Shown: piece after piece, positions 8,842 through 20,672 of the stretch
Numbering within the stretch: position 1 is the first letter of the stretch
How the letters are laid out: each line of letters opens with the position of its first letter
Assembly (NCBI RefSeq): GCF_009674765.1
Contig: NZ_WKKF01000007.1
Coordinates: 62,001-126,000 of the forward strand
DNA: 64,000 nt
Direction of reading: 5' to 3'
From: Metabacillus idriensis
GTDB lineage: Bacteria > Bacillota > Bacilli > Bacillales > Bacillaceae
Made by a program: the position numbers and the translations under genes
The notes under the pieces: generated by a model
Databases searched by the model: none
What the model saw: the letters and a program-made list of their open reading frames with translations, nothing else
Told to the model about the DNA's origin: nothing

Positions 8842-9858
8842 ATGATATCAAACGTCTGGAAAGATTTAAAAAATAAACAGCTGAAGCCTGCTTACCTGCT
8901 TCTTGGAAAGGAATCTTATCTTATTCAGGAAACCGTGCAGCTGATTATTGAAGCTGCTTTGGATCCGTCTGAAATGGATTTTAATCTTGCTCAGTATGAC
9001 CTGTCTGAGACAGCATTGGAATCTGCCATAGAAGATGCAGAAACACTTCCTTTCTTAGGTGAAAAAAGAGTGGTTATTCTTAAGAATCCTCACTTTTTAA
9101 CAAGTGAAAAGAAGAAAGAAAAGATAGAACACCGCATTGAAAAATTAGAGGAGTATTTGAAAAGTCCTGCTCCCTACACCATTTTGGTTATTGTAGCACC
9201 TTACGAAAAGCTGGATGAACGAAAAAAAATCACTAAAGCTGTAAAAAAAATGACTGAAGCTGTTGAAATGAATGGATTTTCTGAGCATGAAACAAAAAAG
9301 TGGATGAAGGAACTGGCAGATGCAAATGCCATTGCACTTCAAGACTCAGCAAGAGATCAGCTATATTTGCTGACAGCCGGAAATTTAATGGCCATTTCAC
9401 AAGAAATAAAAAAGCTGAGTACATATGCGGGTGAAGGCGGAATAATAACGGAAGACATTGTTTCTTCTCTTGTTTCAAGAACACTTGAGCAAAATATTTT
9501 TGAGTTGATTGAAAAGGTTATCCGCAAAGACCGGACTCGTGCCATGCAGATTTTTTATGATCTGCTGAAAGCAAACGAGGAACCAATAAAGATTTTATCC
9601 TTGCTGATTAATCAATTCAGATTGCTTCTTCAAGTGAAAGAGCTGTCTGTTCTGGGATACGGACAGCAGCAAATGGCAGGGAATCTTAAGGTGCATCCAT
9701 TCCGGGTTAAACTTGCCATGCAGCAGGCGCAGCTTTTTCAAACTCAGGAACTTACATCGATTATGAATCAGCTGGGTGACGCAGATTATGACATGAAAAC
9801 CGGCAAAATGGATAAAAGACTCGCCGTTGAACTATTTTTGCTCCGATTGTTCAAATAA
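8842..9858 (+). CDS. holA: DNA polymerase III delta subunit HolA
   Basis: The 338-residue delta subunit opens the beta sliding clamp as part of the clamp loader (B. subtilis YqeN). Seen are LLLGKESYL near residue 20, an AAA+-like fold without a functional Walker A, FLGEKRVVILKNPHFL near 75 and a C-terminal helical collar (KVHPFRVKLAMQQAQLF). The ATG at 8842 with GGGTGAT upstream is preferred to an in-frame TTG at 8824. It converges on rpsT with a bidirectional terminator between. Confidence 0.92.
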   Translation: MISNVWKDLKNKQLKPAYLLLGKESYLIQETVQLIIEAALDPSEMDFNLAQYDLSETALESAIEDAETLPFLGEKRVVILKNPHFLTSEKKKEKIEHRIEKLEEYLKSPAPYTILVIVAPYEKLDERKKITKAVKKMTEAVEMNGFSEHETKKWMKELADANAIALQDSARDQLYLLTAGNLMAISQEIKKLSTYAGEGGIITEDIVSSLVSRTLEQNIFELIEKVIRKDRTRAMQIFYDLLKANEEPIKILSLLINQFRLLLQVKELSVLGYGQQQMAGNLKVHPFRVKLAMQQAQLFQTQELTSIMNQLGDADYDMKTGKMDKRLAVELFLLRLFK

Positions 9859-9864
9859 AGCCCA

Positions 9865-9902
9865 TAAAAAAAATCCTCTTCTCGGGAAGAGGATTTTTTT
9901 AT
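9865..9902. terminator. Bidirectional terminator between holA and rpsT
   Basis: A 10-bp perfect stem AATCCTCTTC/GAAGAGGATT with a TCGG tetraloop (9872-9895), A-run on the left and T-run on the right, serves both converging genes. Confidence 0.9.
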
Positions 9903-10168
9903 TATGCTGAAAGACCGTTTACAGATTTCGTTAAACGAGATTTGTAACGAGCAGCAGCATTTTTGTGGATTAGACCACTTTGAGCAGCTTTGTCAATTCT
10001 TTTAGAAGCTACAGCTAGTGCAGCTTTTGCATTGTCAGCATCGTTGTTAACAACTAGAGCTTCTACTCTTTTAATAGCAGTACGCATAGCAGATTTGATT
10101 GTTACATTGTGTGCATTGCGCTCAGCGTTAGTTTTTGTGCGTTTGATTGCAGATTTGATGTTTGGCAT
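9902..10168 (-). CDS. rpsT: 30S ribosomal protein S20
   Basis: An 88-residue basic protein that binds 16S rRNA. It begins [20 protein letters not shown] and ends in [10 protein letters not shown], typical of S20. The ATG at 10168 has AGGAGGTG 6 nt upstream; two further codons in frame upstream overlap that site and are excluded. Confidence 0.97.
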   Translation of the reverse strand: MPNIKSAIKRTKTNAERNAHNVTIKSAMRTAIKRVEALVVNNDADNAKAALAVASKRIDKAAQSGLIHKNAAARYKSRLTKSVNGLSA

Positions 10169-10200
10169 TCGTTTCACCTCCTAAAAAGCATTCGAGATCT

Positions 10201-10229
10201 ATTATACTCGACATTTTCATCAATAATAA
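10201..10229 (-). promoter_or_regulatory. Sigma-A promoter of rpsT
   Basis: On the minus strand TTATTA (10224-10229) and a consensus TATAAT (10201-10206) are 17 nt apart, about 20 nt upstream of the rpsT ribosome site. The -10 is perfect, the -35 weak. Confidence 0.5.
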
Positions 10230-10309
10230 GAACAAGTGATATTTTATCAAACGGGCATATAGATTGCAATATAATTGTAAAGGAAATTATCACGGCTTAT
10301 GACTGTCAA

Positions 10310-10339
10310 GAATGAAAGCTGGAAATTAAGGCAAAAATA
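10310..10339 (+). promoter_or_regulatory. Possible sigma-G/F promoter of gpr
   Basis: GAATG (10310-10314) fits the forespore -35 consensus GHATR, and AAAAATA (10333-10339), 18 nt on, is a partial match to the CATNNTA -10. B. subtilis gpr is known to be forespore-expressed. The -10 has two mismatches, so this is tentative. Confidence 0.35.
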
Positions 10340-10377
10340 CAGATTAAGAAAGACTATGCAGCCAGGAGGTTATGACA

Positions 10378-11496
10378 TTGAAAGAACCTTTAGATTTAAG
10401 TATGTATTCAGTCCGAACAGATTTAGCCATTGAAGCACGTGATTTGGCAGCTGAAACAAAAACGCCTGAGCCCGAAAAGAAATCACCCGAGATTGAAGGC
10501 GTAATTGTTAAAGAGCGGGATGATAATGGAGTGAAAATAACATCTCTTCAAATTACCGAGAAGGGAGCAGAGCTTACCGGAAAGAAGCCGGGAAATTACT
10601 TGACCCTTGAAGTACAGGGAATTCGCCAAAAAGATACAGCCTTGCAAAATCAGGTTGTTGACGTTTTCGCAAAAGAATTCAGCAGTTTTATGGATGGATT
10701 GAAGATTCCAAAGGATGCAAGCTGTCTTGTAGTGGGGCTGGGCAACTGGAATGTGACACCAGATTCGCTTGGCCCCCGCGTTGTAGAAAACCTTCTTGTT
10801 ACACGTCATTTATTTCAGCTTCAGCCTGAAAATGTTCAGGAAGGCTTTAGACCAGTAAGCGCGATATCACCTGGGGTAATGGGGATTACAGGAATTGAAA
10901 CAAGCGATATTATTACCGGCATTATTGAAAAAAGCAATCCGGATTTTGTCATTGCTATTGATGCTCTGGCTGCAAGATCGATTGAGCGTGTAAATACAAC
11001 GATTCAAATTTCAGACACAGGAATTCATCCTGGATCTGGCGTAGGAAATAAACGCAAAGAGTTAAGCATGGACACACTAGGCATTCCTGTTATTGCACTA
11101 GGCATTCCGACAGTGGTCGATGCTGTTTCAATCACAAGCGATACGATTGATTTTATCTTAAAGCACTTCGGAAGAGAGATGAAGGAAGGAGACCGTCCTT
11201 CTAAGTCGCTCACTCCGGCAGGGATGTCATTTGGAGAAAAGAGAGTGCTCTCCGATGAAGATCTTCCTTCAGATGAACATAGACAGCAATTCCTTGGAAT
11301 CATTGGAACTCTTGAAGATGAAGAAAAAAGAAGACTGATACACGAAGTCCTCTCTCCGCTTGGACATAATCTGATGGTGACTCCAAAGGAAGTTGACACC
11401 TTTATTGAAGACATGGCAACAGTTGTAGCGAATGGGCTGAACGAGGCACTTCATCAGCAGGTGGACAGCAGCAACGCGAGGTCATATACCCATTAA
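10378..11496 (+). CDS. gpr: Spore (germination) protease GPR
   Basis: A 372-residue zymogen that is autoprocessed late in sporulation and degrades small acid-soluble spore proteins at germination. The N-terminus carries the conserved [13 protein letters not shown]; the propeptide is short in characterised GPRs. [18 protein letters not shown] near 115 and [16 protein letters not shown] near 205 are family blocks. AGGAGG at 10364 is only 2 nt from an ATG at 10372 but 8 nt from the TTG at 10378, so the TTG is preferred. Followed by spoIIP in the same direction. Confidence 0.93.
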   Translation: MKEPLDLSMYSVRTDLAIEARDLAAETKTPEPEKKSPEIEGVIVKERDDNGVKITSLQITEKGAELTGKKPGNYLTLEVQGIRQKDTALQNQVVDVFAKEFSSFMDGLKIPKDASCLVVGLGNWNVTPDSLGPRVVENLLVTRHLFQLQPENVQEGFRPVSAISPGVMGITGIETSDIITGIIEKSNPDFVIAIDALAARSIERVNTTIQISDTGIHPGSGVGNKRKELSMDTLGIPVIALGIPTVVDAVSITSDTIDFILKHFGREMKEGDRPSKSLTPAGMSFGEKRVLSDEDLPSDEHRQQFLGIIGTLEDEEKRRLIHEVLSPLGHNLMVTPKEVDTFIEDMATVVANGLNEALHQQVDSSNARSYTH

Positions 11497-11561
11497 AAAT
11501 CAGTCTACTTTCTCCGGCTTGTGCATATAGTTAAGCAGGCAAGCTTTGAAGGAGGAAGAAG

Positions 11562-12758
11562 ATGAAGCATTCTCGAACTAATCGCGGAATAATAGTAACT
11601 TTGAATGGGACAAGCTTGAAAAAAGGATTTGCACTCGGCTTTATCGGGTTTATGCTCGTATTTTTACTTTCAGGCGCGCTGACTTCCCTAAAGCCTGAGT
11701 ATAGAATCACTTCAAAATCAATTAATGAATTAACAAATAACATAACAGGCAATTCTTTTATTCATCTGCTTGGTTTTGAAAATCGTTATTTTGTTCAGGA
11801 TCTGCCTGAAGAGGCTAAACCGCCAAGTGTTTCATCTCTATTTTTCAAAGCGGCAACAAGCATCAATCCGGAAGATCCCCGCAGTCTGCTGGGAAGGGAG
11901 CTCCCTGGATTTACCCTTTTTGACAGCGAAATTGTAGTTGCGGGAGAAGGAACAGATTATACAACAATGCCAATTGAATCCCCGCCGCCGACAGAGGTGC
12001 TTTTAGAGGAGCGGGAAGCATCAATCGCTGACTTGGAAGGTGCGGATGATCAGCCGGATCAGTCAAAAACACCGCCGATTGCTACAACGGGAGAACGGAA
12101 AGTGGTTTACATTTACCATACACATACAACAGAATCCTATTTGCCTATGCTAAAGAATGTAAAAAATGCAAACAGCGCTTATCATTCCGAAGCAAACGTA
12201 ACACTCGTAGGAGACAGACTCGGAAAAGCACTAGAAGATAAAGGGATCGGAACAAACGTAGATAAAACCAATTTCATGAAGAAACTGAATGAAAAAGGAT
12301 GGTCTTTTACAAAAGCCTATACCATGTCCCGGCCGACAGTTGAAACAGCAATGGCGGGAAATAAAGAGATTCAGTATGTGATTGATATACACCGTGATTC
12401 ACAGCCTTATAAAATAACAACCGCAGATATTAACGGGAAGAAATATGCAAAGGTTGCATTTGTCATAGGGGGGAAGAATCCTCTTCATGATAAAAATAAA
12501 CAACTGGCATCCGAGCTTCATAAAAAAATTGAAGCAAAATACCCGGGGCTGAGCAGAGGTGTGTTCCTTAAAGATTCTCCAGGTTCAAACAGCCTGTATA
12601 ATCAGGATCTTACAGAAAATGCGATGTTGATTGAATTCGGCGGCATCGATAACAACCTTGAGGAACTTAATCGCACAGCAGATGCAGTTGCAGATATTTT
12701 CAGTGAGTATTACTGGCAGGCTGAAAAAGTAAATGCTGCAGCTCCTGAGAAAAAATAA
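11562..12758 (+). CDS. spoIIP: Stage II sporulation protein SpoIIP
   Basis: A 398-residue membrane-anchored amidase/endopeptidase that cleaves septal and forespore peptidoglycan during engulfment, working with SpoIID and SpoIIM. One membrane segment lies at about residues 22-43, then a variable linker and the catalytic domain from about 180, with YIYHTHTTESYLP and DIHRDS carrying zinc-ligand histidines and a conserved Glu near the C-terminus (LIEFGGIDNN). GGAGGAAGAAG precedes the ATG. A sequence CATATAGT at 11524 resembles a sigma-E -10 but its -35 is poor. Confidence 0.95.
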   Translation: MKHSRTNRGIIVTLNGTSLKKGFALGFIGFMLVFLLSGALTSLKPEYRITSKSINELTNNITGNSFIHLLGFENRYFVQDLPEEAKPPSVSSLFFKAATSINPEDPRSLLGRELPGFTLFDSEIVVAGEGTDYTTMPIESPPPTEVLLEEREASIADLEGADDQPDQSKTPPIATTGERKVVYIYHTHTTESYLPMLKNVKNANSAYHSEANVTLVGDRLGKALEDKGIGTNVDKTNFMKKLNEKGWSFTKAYTMSRPTVETAMAGNKEIQYVIDIHRDSQPYKITTADINGKKYAKVAFVIGGKNPLHDKNKQLASELHKKIEAKYPGLSRGVFLKDSPGSNSLYNQDLTENAMLIEFGGIDNNLEELNRTADAVADIFSEYYWQAEKVNAAAPEKK

Positions 12759-12782
12759 GATAAATTCAGATTAGAGGGAAGT

Positions 12783-13127
12783 ATGATGATGAAATTCATG
12801 CTAAAGTGCTTTGTCCTATGCTCGATATTGCTGCTTGGTGTTCTGTTTGGCATGCAGCAGGCCAATCAGGGTCTTGTAAAAATGAAAGGATACGATGACC
12901 CGAATTTGAGCAGCGCTTTTGAAGTGAAAAATGATTCATCAGGAGAACTGGAAGCTTCCGTATTAGGCGTCAGCCATAGTCTCGAAGAAAAACAGGAAAA
13001 GCTTGAGGAAATGGAGGCATTCAATTTCTTTTCACAGCTGGGAAAAAAATTTGCCTCGCTGGCAAGTGCAGTCATAACTGGCTTTATTACTTTTTTGGCA
13101 GGGCTGGTTGAAAGCCTGTTTCAATAA
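12783..13127 (+). CDS. yqxA: YqxA family protein (DUF3679)
   Basis: A 114-residue protein with an N-terminal membrane segment (about residues 8-24), a central charged, coiled-coil-prone stretch (SLEEKQEKLEEMEAF) and a hydrophobic C-terminal segment (VITGFITFLAGLVESLF). It follows spoIIP as yqxA does in B. subtilis. Function unknown. AGAGGGAAG gives a ribosome site; two adjacent ATGs make the start uncertain by one codon. Confidence 0.85.
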   Translation: MMMKFMLKCFVLCSILLLGVLFGMQQANQGLVKMKGYDDPNLSSAFEVKNDSSGELEASVLGVSHSLEEKQEKLEEMEAFNFFSQLGKKFASLASAVITGFITFLAGLVESLFQ

Positions 13128-13147
13128 ACCGAAGATTGAATAGGATG

Positions 13148-13180
13148 GAGGGAAGCGGATTGGAGGCTTTCCTCTTTTTG
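13148..13180 (+). terminator. Terminator after yqxA
   Basis: GAGGGAAGC (13148-13156) pairs with GCTTTCCTC (13166-13174), nine pairs with one G-T wobble, followed by TTTTTG. It ends the gpr-spoIIP-yqxA group. Confidence 0.7.
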
Positions 13181-13221
13181 TTCTGCTTTGACCGTATGGA
13201 AGGCATTTTACTTACTTTGTA

Positions 13222-13632
13222 AACCGCCAACTATCTCAGCCAGAACGGCTCCGCTTTTCGTGATGTCCAGCTCCACCGCCTAGTCCCTCGGCCAGAACAA
13301 ATTCCCCCAAAAAGGCGGGACCCGGACTTTTCGGGTGAATTCTTATCTGTCTGTCGGGCCTGAACAGTCGGTTCCGCTTTTCGGTGATGTCCAGCTCCAC
13401 CGCCCAACTCTTCGGCCAGAACGGCTCATCCAGCAAAGGCAAAAAGCGCCTTTACTGGCTGATCCTTATCTGTCTGTCAGAGCTAAACGGGCAGTTCCGC
13501 TTTTCGGTGATGTCCAGCTCCACCGCCCAACTCTTCGGCCAGAACGGCTCATCCAGCAAAGGCAAAAAGCGCCTTTACTGGCTGATCCTTATCTGTCTGT
13601 CAGAGCTAAACGGCCGGTTCCGCTTTTCGGTG
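13222..13632 (-). repeat. Tandem array of dispersed repeat, subfamily A
   Basis: Three consecutive units (13261-13384, 13385-13507, 13508-13632) of 123-124 bp, preceded by a shortened unit (13222-13260) that lacks the central hairpin. Units 2 and 3 differ at only about two internal positions, so the duplication is recent; unit 1 is more diverged. Each unit holds TGTCCAGCTCCACCGCC, then CTCGGCCAGAACG, a long inverted repeat (about 18-bp stem in units 2 and 3 with loop AAAAAGC), then TTATCTGTCTGTC and GGTTCCGCTTTTC. Orientation is given relative to the copy at 49389. Confidence 0.9.
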
Positions 13633-13706
13633 TTGAATGTTACTTCCCCTATTGATATAATCAAATTTAGTGCATTGGCCAGTTTAGTAGGAGTGATAGA
13701 ACGATT

Positions 13707-15533
13707 ATGAAGAATAAAGAAGATAAATTAAATAGACAATCCAAGATACGCAATTTCTCGATTATTGCCCATATTGATCATGGGAAGTCAACGCTTGCGG
13801 ACAGAATTCTGGAAAAAACGTCAGCGTTAACACAAAGAGAAATGAAAAATCAGCTTCTTGACTCAATGGATCTTGAGAGAGAACGCGGAATAACGATTAA
13901 ATTAAATGCCGTTCAATTAAGATATAAAGCAAAAGATGGAGAAGAATATATTTTCCATTTGATTGATACACCGGGACATGTCGATTTTACATACGAGGTT
14001 TCCCGCAGTCTGGCTGCATGTGAAGGAGCTGTACTGGTTGTTGATGCTGCTCAGGGAATTGAAGCTCAAACCCTTGCGAATGTTTACTTGGCTCTTGATA
14101 ATGATCTGGAAATTCTTCCGATTATCAACAAGATAGACCTTCCAAGCGCTGATCCTGAACGTGTCCGCCAGGAAATTGAAGATGTAATCGGTCTTGATGC
14201 TTCAGAAGCTGTCCTTGCTTCAGCTAAAGCTGGCATCGGAATTGAAGAAATATTGGAACAGGTTGTTGAAAAAGTGCCTGCTCCTCAAGGTGATCCTGAT
14301 GCACCGCTTAAAGCGCTTATCTTTGACTCCTTATATGACGCATACCGCGGTGTTGTAGCATACATTCGAGTGGTAGAGGGAACGGTTAAAGTCGGACAAA
14401 AAATCAAGATGATGGCAACGGGCAAGGAATTTGAAGTAACAGAGGTCGGTGTATTTACACCTAAAGCTCTATTGCTTGATGAATTAAATGTAGGTGATGT
14501 AGGATTCTTAACAGCTGCCATTAAAAATGTTGGCGATACAAGAGTAGGTGATACGATTACGGACGCTAAAAATGGTGCAACCGAGGCGCTTCCTGGCTAC
14601 CGTAAATTAAATCCGATGGTGTATTGCGGCCTGTATCCAATTGATACGGCAAGATACAATGATCTGCGCGAGGCTTTAGAAAGATTGGAGCTGAATGATT
14701 CGGCGCTTCAATATGAACCGGAAACGTCTCAGGCTCTTGGCTTTGGTTTCCGCTGCGGATTCCTTGGACTTCTGCATATGGAAATTATCCAGGAACGGAT
14801 TGAACGTGAATTTAAAATTGATTTAATTACAACTGCACCTAGTGTAATTTATAATGTCTTTTTGACAGATGGCAGCGAAGTCCGGATTGATAACCCATCC
14901 AATCTTCCTGACCCTCAAAAGATTGACCGGATTGAAGAGCCATATGTGAAAGCGACCGTAATGGTTCCAAACGATTATGTCGGTGCTGTCATGGAGCTTT
15001 GCCAGAATAAACGCGGCAACTTTGTCGATATGCAATATTTGGACGAAAACAGAGTCAGCATTGTTTACGAACTTCCATTATCGGAAATCGTTTATGATTT
15101 CTTTGACCAATTAAAATCAAACACAAAAGGGTATGCGTCATTTGACTACGAGCTGATCGGCTATAAAACGTCCCAGCTTGTGAAAATGGATATCCTGCTC
15201 AACAATGAGAAAATTGATGCCCTGTCATTTATCGTTCACAGAGATTCAGCCTATGACCGCGGTAAAATCATTGTAGAGAAATTAAAAGAACTGATTCCGC
15301 GCCAGCAATTCGAAGTGCCGATTCAGGCGGCAATAGGACAAAAAGTGGTTGCGCGTTCGACAATCAAAGCAATGCGCAAAAACGTCCTTGCCAAATGCTA
15401 CGGAGGAGACATCTCCCGTAAACGGAAACTTCTTGAGAAGCAAAAAGAAGGTAAGAAACGAATGAAAACGGTTGGTTCTGTAGAAGTTCCTCAGGAAGCC
15501 TTCATGGCTGTTCTGAAAATGGATGATAATTAA
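13707..15533 (+). CDS. lepA: Elongation factor 4 (LepA)
   Basis: A 608-residue ribosome-associated GTPase related to EF-G; proposed to promote back-translocation or ribosome assembly. G1 motif AHIDHGKST lies at about residues 21-29, followed by the switch region [16 protein letters not shown] and NKIDLPSA. The C-terminal LepA-specific domain ends GEIPQ-less with [19 protein letters not shown], as usual. AGGAGTGAT precedes the ATG. It follows the repeat array directly; hemW follows after a terminator. Confidence 0.97.
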   Translation: MKNKEDKLNRQSKIRNFSIIAHIDHGKSTLADRILEKTSALTQREMKNQLLDSMDLERERGITIKLNAVQLRYKAKDGEEYIFHLIDTPGHVDFTYEVSRSLAACEGAVLVVDAAQGIEAQTLANVYLALDNDLEILPIINKIDLPSADPERVRQEIEDVIGLDASEAVLASAKAGIGIEEILEQVVEKVPAPQGDPDAPLKALIFDSLYDAYRGVVAYIRVVEGTVKVGQKIKMMATGKEFEVTEVGVFTPKALLLDELNVGDVGFLTAAIKNVGDTRVGDTITDAKNGATEALPGYRKLNPMVYCGLYPIDTARYNDLREALERLELNDSALQYEPETSQALGFGFRCGFLGLLHMEIIQERIEREFKIDLITTAPSVIYNVFLTDGSEVRIDNPSNLPDPQKIDRIEEPYVKATVMVPNDYVGAVMELCQNKRGNFVDMQYLDENRVSIVYELPLSEIVYDFFDQLKSNTKGYASFDYELIGYKTSQLVKMDILLNNEKIDALSFIVHRDSAYDRGKIIVEKLKELIPRQQFEVPIQAAIGQKVVARSTIKAMRKNVLAKCYGGDISRKRKLLEKQKEGKKRMKTVGSVEVPQEAFMAVLKMDDN

Positions 15534-15586
15534 TTCCAATCATTTTCATTCAAACACAAATTATGATAACGTAAGAAAAAACATTT

Positions 15587-15616
15587 GCCGCAGTCAACGC
15601 ACTGCGGCTTCTTTAT
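15587..15616 (+). terminator. Terminator between lepA and hemW
   Basis: Perfect 8-bp stem GCCGCAGT/ACTGCGGC with a 6-nt loop, followed by TTCTTTATT. Placed 54 nt after the lepA stop; the hemW ribosome site begins right after it, so it may let some transcription through. Confidence 0.7.
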
Positions 15617-15631
15617 TAGAAGGTGAGAAAA

Positions 15632-16783
15632 ATGGTCAAAGCTGCATATCTTCACATTCCTTTTTGCGAGCAGATCTGTCATTATTGCGACTTTAACAAG
15701 GTCTTTTTAAAAAATCAGCCAGTTGATGAGTACCTTGACAGCATGCAAATGGAAATGAAAAACACTCTTATAAAATACCCGTCAGATTCTCTTGAAACAA
15801 TTTTTATAGGCGGAGGCACACCCACTGCTTTAAATGAAAAACAAATGGAAAAGCTCCTGATAGCAATAAATGAGGAGTTTAAGCCATCTCCTTCTTTACA
15901 TGAATTTGCAGTAGAAGCGAATCCTGGTGACCTTTCATATGAAAAGTTAAAGGTGATGAAAGACCTTGGAGTAAACCGCCTGAGTTTTGGCGTGCAGACA
16001 TTTAACGATAGTCTGCTTGAAAAAATCGGGCGCACTCACCGTTCGGCTGATGTCATGAAAAGCATTGAGCTTGCCAAAAAAGCAGGCTTTGACAATATAA
16101 GCATAGACTTGATGTACGGGCTGCCCGGGCAGACAATCCATGATTTCAGAGATTCCCTGAAGATTGCGTTTGGCCTTGATGTTCAGCATTATTCTTCGTA
16201 TTCTCTCATTGTTGAACCCAAAACGGTTTTTTATAATTTAATGTCTAAAGGCAGACTGATTCTTCCGCCTCAGGAAGATGAAGCCGTCATGTATGAATAT
16301 CTCATGGAAGAGATGGAACAGCATGGTTTTCATCAATATGAAATCAGCAATTTTGCCCTTCCGGGTTATGAAAGCAGACATAATCTTACGTATTGGAATA
16401 ATGAGGAGTACTACGGAATCGGAGCGGGAGCGCACAGTTACACAGGCAATATCCGACGGGCAAATGCAGGTCCGCTGAAAAAATATATGCAGCTGATTGA
16501 AGAAACTGGATTTCCCTATCTGAATGAGCATCAAGTAACAGAAGCTGAAAAGATGGAAGAAGAACTTTTCCTTGGTTTACGTAAATCTGCCGGAGTCAGT
16601 AAAAAGAGATTTGCCGATAAGTTCGGCGTACCTATTGCAAATGTTTTTGGATTGCAGATCCGGGAACAAACTGAAAAAGGCCTGTTAAATGATGGACAGG
16701 ATTCCATTTCACTCACGCACCAGGGGAAATTGCTGGGAAATGAAGTTTTTCAGGCGTTTTTAGGTGTTGTGCCTGCTGAATAG
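15632..16783 (+). CDS. hemW: Radical SAM heme chaperone HemW
   Basis: A 383-residue radical SAM protein of the HemN/HemW family. The cluster motif is CEQICHYC (Cys12, Cys16, Cys19) followed by DF; HemW proteins keep these three cysteines but lack the extra cysteine of true HemN oxidases, and bind heme for delivery to respiratory enzymes. GGGTPTAL near residue 60 is the SAM-binding glycine motif. The ATG at 15632 has AGAAGGTGAG upstream. The lepA-hemW-hrcA order is standard. Confidence 0.92.
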   Translation: MVKAAYLHIPFCEQICHYCDFNKVFLKNQPVDEYLDSMQMEMKNTLIKYPSDSLETIFIGGGTPTALNEKQMEKLLIAINEEFKPSPSLHEFAVEANPGDLSYEKLKVMKDLGVNRLSFGVQTFNDSLLEKIGRTHRSADVMKSIELAKKAGFDNISIDLMYGLPGQTIHDFRDSLKIAFGLDVQHYSSYSLIVEPKTVFYNLMSKGRLILPPQEDEAVMYEYLMEEMEQHGFHQYEISNFALPGYESRHNLTYWNNEEYYGIGAGAHSYTGNIRRANAGPLKKYMQLIEETGFPYLNEHQVTEAEKMEEELFLGLRKSAGVSKKRFADKFGVPIANVFGLQIREQTEKGLLNDGQDSISLTHQGKLLGNEVFQAFLGVVPAE

Positions 16784-16793
16784 GGTAAACATA

Positions 16794-16829
16794 AAAGACG
16801 GCGTTTTTGCGCGTGTCTTTTTGTTTTTC
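16794..16829 (+). terminator. Terminator after hemW
   Basis: AAAGAC/GTCTTT plus inner GCG/CGC pairs with a small internal loop (16794-16820), followed by TTGTTTTT. It separates hemW from the heat-shock operon. Confidence 0.6.
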
Positions 16830-16878
16830 TTTTCTCAAATCATTTACCTAAAACTCATGGGGAATTTAATCTAAATAA

Positions 16879-16907
16879 TTGACAATTAACGTTTGATTTG
16901 ATACTTT
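16879..16907 (+). promoter_or_regulatory. Sigma-A promoter of the hrcA operon
   Basis: Consensus TTGACA (16879-16884) and TACTTT (16902-16907) at 17-nt spacing. Transcription should start around 16914, just before the CIRCE operator. Confidence 0.7.
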
Positions 16908-16918
16908 TTATTATAGAT

Positions 16919-16945
16919 TTAGCACTCACGCATACAGAGTGCTAA
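16919..16945 (+). promoter_or_regulatory. CIRCE operator (HrcA binding site)
   Basis: Perfect TTAGCACTC-N9-GAGTGCTAA inverted repeat. HrcA, made from the next gene, binds it and represses the operon at normal temperature; GroEL activity keeps HrcA active in the known system. It lies in the leader immediately upstream of the hrcA ribosome site. Confidence 0.98.
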
Positions 16946-16959
16946 CAGAGGTGATGATA

Positions 16960-17988
16960 ATGTTAACAGATCGTCAGCTTTTAATACTTCAGGTCATTGT
17001 TGATGATTTTATTCAATCTGCTCAGCCGGTCGGCTCGAGAACTCTTTCTAAGAAGGAATCGATCACATTCAGTTCTGCAACAATCAGAAATGAAATGGCA
17101 GACCTTGAAGAAATGGGTTTTATTGAAAAGACCCACAGTTCATCGGGCAGAGTTCCGTCGGAGAAAGGGTACCGCTATTATGTGGATCACTTGCTTGCTC
17201 CGCAGAAACTGACTAATATGGATGTTGTTACGATTAAGTCTGTCTTTGCAGAGCGTATATTCGAACTTGAAAAAGTAGTGCAGAAATCTGCTCAGATTCT
17301 TTCGGACTTAACGAATTACACGTCAATTATTTTAGGTCCTAAAGTAAACGAAAATCGGCTGAAACGAATTCAGATTGTTCCAATCAGTGAAGATACAGCT
17401 GTTGCAATTATTGTTACAAATACGGGCCATGTTGAAAACAGAACCATTTCTTTTCCGGGAACAATTGATCCCCAGGATATTGAGAAAATGGTTAACATAT
17501 TAAATGAGCGATTATTTAACGTCCCGATTGTCGAATTGCATGACAAAATATACAAAGAAATAGTAAACTTGCTGAGGAATCATATTCAAAACTATGACTC
17601 CATCATGAAAGTTCTTTCTGGAACATTCACGATGAACGCAAATGAAAAGATATACTTCGGCGGGAAAACAAATATGTTAAGCCAGCCGGAATTCAATGAT
17701 ATCACGCGTGTCAGAACACTTTTGACAATGATTGAGGAAGAGCAGGAATTATATAACATTCTGCAGGCCTATGATTCAGGAATTACGATTAAAATCGGCA
17801 AAGAAAATCAGAACATTGCAATGGAAAACTGCAGTCTGATTACAGCAACCTACTCTGTTGATAATAAACAAATAGGGCGGATTGCCGTTCTTGGACCGAC
17901 ACGCATGGAATATTCCCGAGTAATCAGTCTGCTGCAGAGAGTCACAAAAGATATGTCCAAAGCATTAACAAATCTGTATCACTCATAA
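16960..17988 (+). CDS. hrcA: Heat-inducible transcription repressor HrcA
   Basis: A 342-residue repressor with an N-terminal winged helix ([18 protein letters not shown], then [20 protein letters not shown] as recognition region) and a C-terminal effector-binding and dimerisation domain. It controls its own operon through the CIRCE element. I start at the ATG at 16960, matching family starts; upstream GTG and ATG codons in frame overlap the ribosome site AGAGGTGAT or CIRCE. First gene of hrcA-grpE-dnaK. Confidence 0.96.
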   Translation: MLTDRQLLILQVIVDDFIQSAQPVGSRTLSKKESITFSSATIRNEMADLEEMGFIEKTHSSSGRVPSEKGYRYYVDHLLAPQKLTNMDVVTIKSVFAERIFELEKVVQKSAQILSDLTNYTSIILGPKVNENRLKRIQIVPISEDTAVAIIVTNTGHVENRTISFPGTIDPQDIEKMVNILNERLFNVPIVELHDKIYKEIVNLLRNHIQNYDSIMKVLSGTFTMNANEKIYFGGKTNMLSQPEFNDITRVRTLLTMIEEEQELYNILQAYDSGITIKIGKENQNIAMENCSLITATYSVDNKQIGRIAVLGPTRMEYSRVISLLQRVTKDMSKALTNLYHS

Positions 17989-18072
17989 AAACATTGTCCA
18001 TATTGTAAGAGAGTGGAAAATTGTTTTCCGCTCCCTTTCCATGGCTTTGCACTTTAAGGGAGGTGAAAGAAA

Positions 18073-18666
18073 TTGACTAACGACGCAAAAGAAAGCTTAA
18101 AAGAAAATGAAACAGCTTCAAAACAAGAAGAAATGTTGATAAACCAAGAGGGCGAATCAACGGATTCTGATACACAAGCTGAACAAGCGCAGGAATCTGA
18201 TGAGTTAACAGCAGCCAAAGCTAAGATTGATGAACTTGAAGCCAAGCTTAGTGAAACTGAAAACCGCATGTACCGCGTACAGGCAGATCTAGATAACTTC
18301 AGAAGAAGAGCACGTCTTGATCTTGAGGCTGCCCAAAAATATCGTTCTCAAAATCTGATAACCGAAATACTGCCAGCTCTTGATAACTTTGAAAGAGCGT
18401 TAAAAATAGATACGGATGACGAAAAAACACAATCCTTACTACAGGGAATGGATATGGTTTATCGCCAGCTGGTTCAGGCGCTGCAAAATGAAGGCATTGA
18501 AGCCATTCAAGCAGAAGGGCAGCCGTTTGACCCGCATCTTCATCAGGCAGTTATGCAGGTGGAAGATGATCAATATGAATCCAATGTTGTCATTGAAGAA
18601 TTCCAAAAAGGCTACAAATTGAAAGACCGCATTATCAGACCAGCAATGGTTAAAGTGAATCAATAA
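18073..18666 (+). CDS. grpE: Nucleotide exchange factor GrpE
   Basis: A 197-residue co-chaperone that releases ADP from DnaK. The N-terminal 60 residues are acidic and disordered, followed by a long coiled coil (about 55-115) and the C-terminal beta-domain ([16 protein letters not shown]). It begins at TTG with GGGAGGTG upstream; an ATG alternative lies too far inside. Between hrcA and dnaK in the CIRCE operon. Confidence 0.96.
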   Translation: MTNDAKESLKENETASKQEEMLINQEGESTDSDTQAEQAQESDELTAAKAKIDELEAKLSETENRMYRVQADLDNFRRRARLDLEAAQKYRSQNLITEILPALDNFERALKIDTDDEKTQSLLQGMDMVYRQLVQALQNEGIEAIQAEGQPFDPHLHQAVMQVEDDQYESNVVIEEFQKGYKLKDRIIRPAMVKVNQ

Positions 18667-18678
18667 CTTACATATTAG

Positions 18679-20517
<1,839 letters not shown>

Positions 20518-20554
20518 TACTGAGCGGTAATGAGTGACTTCATCCCGCATAAGG

Positions 20555-20593
20555 AAAGTCAAAGTCAGGCTTGTCTTGACTTTGACTTTTTTT
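20555..20593 (+). terminator. Terminator between dnaK and dnaJ
   Basis: A perfect 13-bp stem AAAGTCAAAGTCA/TGACTTTGACTTT with a 9-nt loop and a T-tract. It should end most hrcA-grpE-dnaK transcripts before dnaJ. Confidence 0.85.
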
Positions 20594-20672
20594 CATGAAG
20601 AAAGAAAAGACTTTTCAGAAAAGAATGAATAGATTATGGGTATGAAAACACCTTCTATACGTAAACAATATC

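Larger units (their letters stand above)
13128..13706. other. Repeat-filled intergenic region before lepA
   Basis: A 579-bp gap without a gene. It holds the yqxA terminator (13148-13180), then the tandem repeat array (13222-13632), and a short unique stretch before lepA. Open frames through the repeat have no ribosome sites and follow the repeat period, so I do not call them. Confidence 0.8.

Noticed and set aside
13261-13632. CRISPR-like array
   Set aside because: Units are contiguous 123-bp direct repeats without unique spacers, and no cas genes are present.
13335-13710. Two long open frames across the repeat array, encoding repeated peptides
   Set aside because: They follow the 123-bp repeat period (a multiple of three), lack ribosome sites, and occur in more than one frame; best explained by the repeat DNA.
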